Source: Defluviitaleaceae bacterium (GTDB lineage: Bacteria; Bacillota; Clostridia; Lachnospirales; WRAX01). From it: a DNA stretch of 39,673 bases. The notes beneath the pieces are model-generated. The model did no database searches and was not told the DNA's origin. It saw only the letters and a program-made list of their open reading frames with translations. The DNA lies in NCBI GenBank assembly GCA_009785555.1, contig WQWB01000009.1:1-39673 (forward strand), in the 5' to 3' direction. The position numbers and the translations under genes were made by a program. Positions 21,930-27,922 of this stretch are shown in pieces (position 1 is the stretch's first letter; the number at the start of each line of letters is the position of its first letter).

Positions 21930-21958
21930 ATTTTACTATTTGCGGAGCTATTTGTCAA
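21930..21958 (-). promoter_or_regulatory. Promoter of paralogue A
   Basis: On the minus strand TTGACA (21958-21953), a 17-base spacer and TAAAAT (21935-21930). Transcription would start near 21923, giving a 5' leader of about 210 nt before the ATG at 21710. Confidence 0.75.
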
Positions 21959-21976
21959 TAACATAAAAATTGGGGC

Positions 21977-22005
21977 TTGTAAATTAACTTCCTAAATGCT
22001 ATACT
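21977..22005 (+). promoter_or_regulatory. Promoter of paralogue B
   Basis: TTGTAA (21977-21982), a 17-base spacer and TATACT (22000-22005), with TG one base before the -10 box. The leader to the ATG at 22147 would be about 135 nt. Confidence 0.7.
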
Positions 22006-22146
22006 TATTTTTATACGCGGGAGAAGACACTCATAAAATTAACACGCAGCGTAAGGCTATTTTATAGTTAAACGAGTATATATTCGGGCGGGCTTGCGTT
22101 TGCGGCCATGCGCCAACGTTTTGCTTGCATTTTTTATGAGGTGAAC

Positions 22147-23745
22147 ATGTTAAATAAACTTATAAACGTTATAGATGAACGTGGAAACACATTGGCACCA
22201 ACCTACCCGCGGCGTGCAAAGTACCTTATTCGACACAAACGTGCGAGGGACAACGGCGACGGATCTATCACATTACTTACGCCGCCAAAGTCCATGGCAA
22301 TCACTAAATATAAAGACGCTTTTTTGAATTATCTATTCGAAAAGAAACGCGCGCAAAAAACGATAGACGAACATATGCGGCTGTTTGGCATGTTTGGAGA
22401 CACGTTGCCCGATGTTTCGGCTATCGGTGATTTTTGCTGGGGTAAATTTAACATAAGTTACGGGTCTGGTGAACTAACAGCTAGGTTTAAGTTTTTAGAC
22501 GAGCTTGCCGCGTTTTGTGAAGCGTCTGGCGGCGATGGCATTATAAACTTTGAAATACCGATATTCGCTGGCGCAATCCGCGTCATGATACACGATTACT
22601 TTGAGGGTGCGGCGTGGCGCGCGGTTACGGAGATGAAGAAGGCTATTGTGCCTATTCCAGCAAATACGCAAATCGACCCGCAGTTCCTTGGCGGACTTAG
22701 TAACGACGAGTTTGTTGCGGCTTTTGCAGCGCTTCAGGAATTGGTTTACGGCATTTATGAAGGCATTGAGCAGGGTTCACCGTTTGAATGGGGCTGGCCG
22801 GATTGGCGCGGTCTTGGTGTGTACGGTATAGACCACGATAGGGTACTTAGAGCGTTACATTTACTTTCGCACGGGGAATTGGTTTGTGATACCTTGGTTT
22901 TGGATAAGAAATCTTATTTTTCATACGAACCCAACAAACCGCAGGAACGCGCAGTGATGCTGCTTAAGGGCTTTGCCGACCATGGATTTGATATTGAAGG
23001 GCTTGATGACAAAAAGTCGCCGTCGTTTACGGTTTCGTGCCCCGATTCGCCAAATGTTATGCGTGTTGTACATGCGTATTTTAGGGTTAGGGATAATCCC
23101 GGCGGCTGTGTTAAATGTACGGAAAGCTGCGAGGAGGACTATTGCTGGCGTACGGAGTATTGGCGTCATACAAAGAGGGTTTCGCACCGTTTTGTGGAAA
23201 TGCGGGATGATAGCGATAGAGATGGACAGCTCTCCATAGCCCCCTGGTCGCCGGAGCGGTGGTACAGAGCAGAGTTTCTGGCTCGTACGGACGCGTTGCC
23301 GGAGGGGTTGCGCGCAACCCATTACTCTATATTTGAGGATGCGTGCAGGGTTGGTATTTGGGCAGAACCGTTCTATTCAATGTTTGACGACTCAATCGTT
23401 TACGGTAAGGGTACATGGAAGAAGCATAAACGGCTGATATATAATGACAACGGCACGATAAGGATGCGGCTGGAGCGTGTTTTCGCCAAGCATCCGTTAA
23501 AGGTTGGCGAGGCGGAGGCGCGTTTCCCGGGTATTATCACAAATCATCGGCATTTTTGCGGGGAATGCAAGCCGGATTGCAAATACAGGCTTGGTTACGG
23601 CGAGGATAGCGATAATGATAGCGATAAAGGCAAATCATGCTGCACGTACGCGGAATTTTACTTCCGTAACCTAACCTATGACGACGTGATGTTCGTGTGG
23701 GAGCTGTTTAAGCTGGACAACAATATTATACTCGCTAAACCATAA
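22147..23745 (+). CDS. RRXRR/PLMP-like N-domain protein with a cysteine-containing body (paralogue B)
   Basis: The protein is 532 residues from ATG 22147, which has GAGGTG about 6 bases upstream; an upstream in-frame ATG at 22108 lacks one. Residues 5-45 match paralogue A's front domain: 'INVIDERGNTLAPTYPRRAK' with P18 at the P-L-M-P position and R22-R23. The middle shares 'IDPQFLGGLSNDEFVAAF', 'FEWGW', 'DDKKSPSFTVSCPDSP' and 'SHRFVE'. Cysteines group as C-V-K-C, C-E-E-D-Y-C and, near the end, 'FCGECKPDCKY' and C-C-T-Y, suggesting two or more metal sites. The end helix 'YDDVMFVWELFKLDNNIIL' matches A. I see no RuvC or HNH residues. The gene's last codons and stop lie inside the right 99-bp repeat. 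Its function is unknown. Confidence 0.55.
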   Translation: MLNKLINVIDERGNTLAPTYPRRAKYLIRHKRARDNGDGSITLLTPPKSMAITKYKDAFLNYLFEKKRAQKTIDEHMRLFGMFGDTLPDVSAIGDFCWGKFNISYGSGELTARFKFLDELAAFCEASGGDGIINFEIPIFAGAIRVMIHDYFEGAAWRAVTEMKKAIVPIPANTQIDPQFLGGLSNDEFVAAFAALQELVYGIYEGIEQGSPFEWGWPDWRGLGVYGIDHDRVLRALHLLSHGELVCDTLVLDKKSYFSYEPNKPQERAVMLLKGFADHGFDIEGLDDKKSPSFTVSCPDSPNVMRVVHAYFRVRDNPGGCVKCTESCEEDYCWRTEYWRHTKRVSHRFVEMRDDSDRDGQLSIAPWSPERWYRAEFLARTDALPEGLRATHYSIFEDACRVGIWAEPFYSMFDDSIVYGKGTWKKHKRLIYNDNGTIRMRLERVFAKHPLKVGEAEARFPGIITNHRHFCGECKPDCKYRLGYGEDSDNDSDKGKSCCTYAEFYFRNLTYDDVMFVWELFKLDNNIILAKP

Positions 23746-23820
23746 AATGGTCCGATAAGGTGCAATTACTGTAAGGTTCAACTTGAAAACAAAGACCGTT
23801 TTCAAGTTGAACAGCTATAA
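23722..23820. repeat. 99-bp direct repeat with hairpin, right copy (end of paralogue B)
   Basis: The repeat begins inside the last codons of paralogue B and runs past its stop. 'GTTCAACTTGAAAAC' (23776-23790) and 'GTTTTCAAGTTGAAC' (23798-23812) form a perfect 15-bp stem with loop AAAGACC. The same module, in the same direction, ends at 20120. Confidence 0.92.
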
Positions 23821-23848
23821 ATCAACAACCAAATAATTTAAGAACAAA

Positions 23849-23884
23849 AAAAGGCGGACGCAGCGTAATTTGCGTTTGCCTTTT
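23849..23884. terminator. Terminator after paralogue B
   Basis: AAAAGGCGGACGCA (23849-23862) pairs with TGCGTTTGCCTTTT (23871-23884), with two G-T pairs. It is similar in sequence and place to the terminator at 20138-20172 after the left repeat, so the duplicated module extends to here. Confidence 0.82.
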
Positions 23885-23923
23885 AAATTATAGAGGAATG
23901 TTCATAAAAATTATTTTCCGCCA

Positions 23924-24154
23924 CTATACCATCGGCGGTGCGTGGCTGATGGTGTCCGCTGTGTACTCTATAATATCACCGGGTTGGCAGTTCAACGCCT
24001 TGCAGATAGCGTCCAGCGTGGAGAAGCGGATCGCGCTGACTTTGCCCGTCTTCATCTTTGATAGATTCACCGCCGATACGCCGACAGCAGCGGCGAGACT
24101 GTTAAGCGACATTTTACGGTCGGCCATAACCCTGTCAAGTCTTAAGATTATCAT
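23924..24154 (-). CDS. XRE family helix-turn-helix regulator (YozG type)
   Basis: The protein has 76 residues, nearly all a Cro/C1-type HTH: 'LDRVMADRKMSLNSLAAAVG' (helices 1-2), 'VSAVNLSKMKTGKVSAIRFS' (recognition helix region), 'LDAICKALNCQPGDIIEY' (helix 4-5 with the family L-x-C-Q-P-G-D-I-I-E-Y end). The G-D-I-x-E-Y ending is typical of the short YozG-like proteins that travel with DUF2975 membrane proteins, and such a gene lies 12 bases upstream in the same direction. It probably represses its own operon. The start has AGAGAGGTGG upstream. Confidence 0.88.
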   Translation of the reverse strand: MIILRLDRVMADRKMSLNSLAAAVGVSAVNLSKMKTGKVSAIRFSTLDAICKALNCQPGDIIEYTADTISHAPPMV

Positions 24155-24166
24155 GTGCCACCTCTC

Positions 24167-24769
24167 TTACAACGTTTCGTTGGATTCTGCTTGCAAAACG
24201 CTTCCATGTGCAAATATATGAACGAGAAGATGTGCGAGAAGGATGAATATGACCGCGAGTACGATGTGCGTAATATTCCATAAAAATACGGAAACAGGGG
24301 CAAGGCTACGGGATATAAGGGTTATAACTACCCAGTTTCCAAATATTTGATATGAAGTTGTCGCAATTACCAAGGTTTTAAGTATCCGTGTCAGGCGCAC
24401 GTTAGAAAGCGTGAATGGTGTCCACATGGTTTTCGTTTCCTTGCATATTAAGGCTGATATGTGTAGAATGGCGGTAAATAATGCAGGGCTTAGCATCCAC
24501 CAGAATATAATGGATAAAATTATGGGACGCGAGAGGTCTGCAGCTGTAATCTGCGTACCGGCAAAATTAACGTTCACGATGTGAATATTGTTTGAACTTA
24601 AGTTATCTGTAGTTTGCTGTATATCGCTCGTAAAGGCATACATGAGAAATAAAATTAAGATAAATAACGTTAAAGCGAACATGGCTAAGCTGCATACGCG
24701 GAAGGCGACTTGCAGCCACTTTGCCGTTTTCGTTAATTTAATGTGGTCGGTTTTCATATATTTGTGCAT
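24167..24769 (-). CDS. DUF2975 family membrane protein
   Basis: The protein has 200 residues with four predicted membrane spans: about 18-46 ('VCSLAMFALTLFILILFLM'), 80-108, 128-150 and 160-188. The layout of a long external loop after the first span and three later spans, plus a following XRE gene, fits the DUF2975 family, which is widespread in Bacillota and of unknown function. AGGAGG lies 9 bases before ATG 24769. Upstream, the stretch 24770-25143 holds only repeats. Confidence 0.72.
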   Translation of the reverse strand: MHKYMKTDHIKLTKTAKWLQVAFRVCSLAMFALTLFILILFLMYAFTSDIQQTTDNLSSNNIHIVNVNFAGTQITAADLSRPIILSIIFWWMLSPALFTAILHISALICKETKTMWTPFTLSNVRLTRILKTLVIATTSYQIFGNWVVITLISRSLAPVSVFLWNITHIVLAVIFILLAHLLVHIFAHGSVLQAESNETL

Positions 24770-25143
24770 GAAGGATGACCTCCTAAACTTGGTTTATAAG
24801 GTTATCATATCAGAAGAATAAATGAATGTCAACAATAAATTATTGATAAACGATAAATAATTTATGTTATAAATGATATTATGAACTGATGGCGAAGCAA
24901 ACCAGAGCGTACGGCGTGAGGGTTATTAGATTTGTAGCGAAATATTGCTGTAGGGGCGGTCTGTGACCGCGTGAAATATAGAATACGTGCAAACTCAAGG
25001 GTTATGGCGGTCGCAGACCGCCCCTACGGTAGCCAAGTTTATAGTTTCGCTGCAAGAATGTCGCAGACATCTTTTCGCATTCATACTCCCGCTTGATTCG
25101 TAATCTCGTGGCTACGGAATCAATCCATCCGCTCTAAATCCGG
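24770..25143. repeat. 374-bp gene-free stretch made of nested repeats
   Basis: Apart from the AT-rich DUF2975 promoter side, the region is repeat-derived. 'GAGGGTTATT' (24918-24927) matches the left outer part of copy 2 (3199-3208), and 25084-25112 matches 3241-3269 with 3 changes in 29 bases. The GTAGGGGCGGTC palindrome lies between these halves, so it seems to have inserted into an older copy. No reading frame or tRNA was seen. Confidence 0.65.
24950..25027. repeat. GTAGGGGCGGTC-type palindromic repeat
   Basis: The left arm at 24950-24970 begins 'GTAGGGGCGGTC' and the right arm at 25007-25027 ends 'GACCGCCCCTAC'. The two 21-base arms pair at 20 of 21 positions around a 36-base AT-rich loop. 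This wording is common in intergenic regions of Bacillota. It sits inside a disrupted copy of the other palindromic family. Confidence 0.85.
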
Positions 25144-25965
25144 TTATGAGCCCGACAATACTATGTCTTCCTGAAATTGTAAGGTACTGCCGTCAATGGT
25201 GGTAACGCGGCACACTCTCACGCCCCATGGCTGTACGGCTGGTTTTGTTATCTTGTCCCAGCCGTTTTGCCTTATAAATTTGTACAAAGTATCCAAACCG
25301 CCCTGTACGGACATAAAGCCGACCTGCGCCTGCGGCGGTTCGCCGTAAAACATGTAGAAGCCGCGTTGCGGGCTGATGATGTCGAATATCTCGCCGGGGT
25401 AGTCGTACACGGCTCCGTATATACCCCGGCCCTCGTCATCGTACGCTATCGTTTCGCCGAACCAACCCAACACTTCCTTAAACCATTTGGCGGTTCTATC
25501 CATGTCCTTCGTTAAGTAACAAGGCATGTTTGACGTGATATAGTAACCGTGCTTGCTGTACTTATCCATATTATCCATAAAAACAACCCTTCTTTCCTCA
25601 AATATTTTTTCGGGGCTTAGTTTTGGATATAGCATAAGGTTTGCACCATCATCGCGCGCAGACGAGGGTGACATGCCGAACATTTGAGAGAATGCACGGG
25701 AAAACGCAGCGGGTGATTCGTAGCCGTATTTTAAGGCGATATCAATAATTTTTTCGCCGGTCTCTAAAATATCAACGGCCGCAAGCGACAGCTTCCTCTT
25801 ACGGATATAAACCCCGACAGTGGTATTCGTTAGAAATGAAAAAAACCTTTGGAACTCCCATAAAGAATACCCGGCATGCCTCGCCGCCCGGTTGATGTCG
25901 ATCTCATGCTCCATATGTTCTTCCAAATAATCTATAATGCGGATTATTCTGTTCTGCCAATCCAT
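25144..25965 (-). CDS. AraC family regulator fused to a VOC-like domain
   Basis: The protein has 273 residues. Residues 1-105 are an AraC/XylS double HTH: 'IIDYLEEHMEHEIDINRAAR', 'GYSLWEFQRFFSFLTNTTVG', then 'DIALKYGYESPAAFSRAFSQ' with the family F-S-R-A-F and G-x-S-P ending. Residues 140-270 look like a vicinal-oxygen-chelate domain ('YLTKDMDRTAKWFKEVLGW', 'GIYGAVYDYPG', 'GVRVCRVTTIDGSTLQFQ'), probably the ligand sensor in place of the usual GyrI-like part. GAGGAGGTG precedes the start. A long inverted repeat just upstream may be its operator. Confidence 0.8.
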   Translation of the reverse strand: MDWQNRIIRIIDYLEEHMEHEIDINRAARHAGYSLWEFQRFFSFLTNTTVGVYIRKRKLSLAAVDILETGEKIIDIALKYGYESPAAFSRAFSQMFGMSPSSARDDGANLMLYPKLSPEKIFEERRVVFMDNMDKYSKHGYYITSNMPCYLTKDMDRTAKWFKEVLGWFGETIAYDDEGRGIYGAVYDYPGEIFDIISPQRGFYMFYGEPPQAQVGFMSVQGGLDTLYKFIRQNGWDKITKPAVQPWGVRVCRVTTIDGSTLQFQEDIVLSGS

Positions 25966-25986
25966 AACTTCACCTCCTCATACGTA

Positions 25987-26042
25987 TCTCAAGTAAAATT
26001 CGTGCTTATTTCGCGCGAATTTAGTATGCAATTTACTTGAGA
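25987..26042. promoter_or_regulatory. Inverted repeat upstream of the AraC-VOC gene
   Basis: TCTCAAGTAAA (25987-25997) and TTTACTTGAGA (26032-26042) are perfect complements, with a further AATTCG and CGAATT pair inside. It lies 22 bases before the start codon of the regulator, a likely autoregulatory site, though an RNA hairpin is also possible. Confidence 0.5.
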
Positions 26043-26162
26043 CTAGTAACAAAAACATTATAAATAATAAAGAGATAGTTTGCTTCGCTGCGTGTGTATT
26101 TTTCTGCATATGAAGATATATTGGACAAAATTTTTTCGCGTATTTCGTAAAGATTATAAGGA

Positions 26163-27047
26163 TTAATTTATTTCAACCGGATTTGCATGTACCTTACAAT
26201 GTTTTACCTTTGGAAATTGTTTTTCTATCGCATCGTGTACGCGGTGAGCGGTGTTGTGGGCGTCTCGGAACGACAGCTCCGCGCTTACGCCGATCTCCAC
26301 ATCCACGAAGATCCTGTTGCCGAAAAGGCGTGTGCGTAACGTATCCACGCTCATAACCTCTTCCTGCGCCAAGATTATATTTCGCATTTCCTCTGTGGTT
26401 TTATAATCGCACGCGCTGTCCGTCATCTTGCCTATTGCGTCTATTGTTATACCTACGGCTGTTTTAAGGATAAACACGCATATAACCAAGGCAGCGACGG
26501 AATCCAAAATTGGAAAACCCATGCGCGCACCCAAAATGCCGACAAAGCTGCCTATGGATGAGAGCCCGTCAACCCGGCTGTGCCACGCGTCCGCCATCAG
26601 CGCGTTGGAATCTATCTTACGTGCTGCAGAGCGGACGTATCGGAACAGAAGTTCCTTAACGGCAATCGACACGGCGGCCGCAACCAAGGCCAAAATACCG
26701 GGGATGGCTAGGTGCTCAAAATCACCTGCAAGTATCGTTTGGATACCGGACCAGCCGATGCCCACGCCAACAACTGTAATAAGCGCGGCCAGGGCAAGCG
26801 TCGCCACACTCTCAAAACGTTCGTGTCCGTAGGGGTGCTTATCGTCCGATTTTTTATTTGCCATTTTTATGCCTACCATAGCGATAACGGTGCCGAAAAG
26901 ATCGGTTATGGAGTGTACCGCATCAGATACCATGGCGGCGGATCCGGCAAAGATACCGGCAAATAGTTTGAATGCGGAAAGGCCGATATTTACGATAATG
27001 CTGTTGCGCCCGGCCGTCATTGCGATTTGTTCGTTCGATTTGTTCAT
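26163..27047 (-). CDS. Cation diffusion facilitator family transporter
   Basis: The protein has 294 residues, a standard CDF length, with six membrane helices in the first 210 residues. Metal-site motifs are clear: 'SDAVHSITDLFGTV' in TM2 (H-x-x-x-D), 'HPYGHERFESVATLA' leading to TM3, and 'ADAWHSRVDGLSS' in TM5 (H-x-x-x-D). The last 85 residues are the cytosolic ferredoxin-like dimerisation domain ('DTLRTRLFGNRIFVDVEIGV', 'HRVHDAIEKQFP', 'CKVHANP'). It exports Zn2+, Mn2+, Fe2+ or a similar ion against the proton gradient. The tetrahedral site with H and D at each position is of the Zn/Fe/Mn type; the metal cannot be fixed from sequence. Confidence 0.92.
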   Translation of the reverse strand: MNKSNEQIAMTAGRNSIIVNIGLSAFKLFAGIFAGSAAMVSDAVHSITDLFGTVIAMVGIKMANKKSDDKHPYGHERFESVATLALAALITVVGVGIGWSGIQTILAGDFEHLAIPGILALVAAAVSIAVKELLFRYVRSAARKIDSNALMADAWHSRVDGLSSIGSFVGILGARMGFPILDSVAALVICVFILKTAVGITIDAIGKMTDSACDYKTTEEMRNIILAQEEVMSVDTLRTRLFGNRIFVDVEIGVSAELSFRDAHNTAHRVHDAIEKQFPKVKHCKVHANPVEIN

Positions 27048-27193
27048 ATAACTTGGCTCCCTCGCATAGAATTAACCATTACATAGACATGTATAGCGCA
27101 ATGGAGTTAAAAACAGCTAGGACGGGTTTGAAAGTCCTCGAATATAATAACTGTTTAACTGTCATTTAGCTGTATAACGGGGGGTTAATCCTT

Positions 27194-27922
27194 ATGCACA
27201 ATGATTATGATAATACCGAATATATCGGTGATAACCGTGGTTTAGAACTTGATGCCGATACCGACGCCGATACCGATACCTTTAGCGAGCCGGAGGCGGC
27301 GATAAGCAACTATGCGGCTCTTGCGGGCAAAGTGGTGAGTGACCCGGAATTTAGCCATGAGGTTTACGGCGAAGGGTTTTACATAGTACAGCTTGAGGTT
27401 CAGCGTCTTAGCCAGACATACGATATATTGCCGGTTACTATATCGGAACGCTTGATGGGGCAGGACAATATACATTTAGGCAGTTTCTTGGATGTTTACG
27501 GGCAGATACGGTCATACAACAGCTACAGCGAGGCCGAGGGGCGAAATAAGTTGGTGCTGACGGTTTTTGCGAGGGACATTGAAGTTTTAGATGACTTCCC
27601 CCCAAGAAACACAAATGAAATCTTCCTAAACGGATATATCTGTAAGCCGCCGGTTTTCCGCACGACGCCATTTGGGCGAGAGATAACAGATATGTTGGTG
27701 GCGGTTAACCGCTCATACAATAAATCCGATTATGTTCCGGTTATAACCTGGGGGCGCAACGCGCGTTTTTGTGGCCGCCTTGCCGTGTCCGACAACGTGA
27801 TGTTATGGGGGCGCTTGCAATCCCGCCCATATCAAAAGAAGTATGATGACGGGCGGATTGAGGATAAAGTGGCTTTTGAAGTTAGCGCAAGTAAAGTGCA
27901 GGGGTCAGAGGCTAGAGATTAG
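27194..27922 (+). CDS. SSB-like protein with two OB folds
   Basis: The protein has 242 residues. After an acidic start with D-A-D-T repeats (coded by a GAT-GCC-GAT-ACC run at 27250-27280), two OB-fold regions follow. The first (about 38-130, 'AALAGKVVSDPEFSHEVYGE') has a 'GSFLDVYGQIRSYN' strand. The second (about 140-225) looks like a single-stranded-DNA-binding fold: 'NEIFLNGYICKPPVFRTTPF', 'DMLVAVNRSYNKSDYVPVITWGRNA', 'DNVMLWGRLQSRPYQKKYD'. The P-V-x-x-W-G-R-x-A phrase is typical of SSB. The pairing of two such domains suggests an SSB paralogue rather than the replicative Ssb. GGGGGG precedes the start by 9 bases. Its 3' end overlaps the convergent transglutaminase-like gene by 11 bases. 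Confidence 0.75.
   Translation: MHNDYDNTEYIGDNRGLELDADTDADTDTFSEPEAAISNYAALAGKVVSDPEFSHEVYGEGFYIVQLEVQRLSQTYDILPVTISERLMGQDNIHLGSFLDVYGQIRSYNSYSEAEGRNKLVLTVFARDIEVLDDFPPRNTNEIFLNGYICKPPVFRTTPFGREITDMLVAVNRSYNKSDYVPVITWGRNARFCGRLAVSDNVMLWGRLQSRPYQKKYDDGRIEDKVAFEVSASKVQGSEARD

Larger units (their letters stand above)
21711..22146. promoter_or_regulatory. 436-bp divergent control region with two promoters and hairpins
   Basis: The stretch has no gene. It holds opposed consensus promoters (21930-21958 on -, 21977-22005 on +). The minus leader is about 210 nt and the plus leader about 135 nt, unusually long. Two hairpins lie in the minus leader: ACGGCAGG with CCTGCCGT (about 21729-21758), and 'GTTTAAGTAGAAA' with 'GTTTTCAACTTAAAT' (about 21837-21875). 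The latter shares 12 of 15 positions with the right arm of the 99-bp repeats. It might encode a small structured RNA in front of either gene, but no reading frame or known RNA class is visible. Confidence 0.55.

Noticed and set aside
20187-23745. Calling the two RRXRR-like proteins IscB nucleases
   Set aside because: No RuvC D-x-G start, no bridge helix and no HNH motif could be found; only the N-terminal domain is similar.
20022-23820. A CRISPR array based on the 99-bp repeats
   Set aside because: Only two copies exist, 3.7 kb apart, with genes rather than spacers between them, and no cas gene is near.
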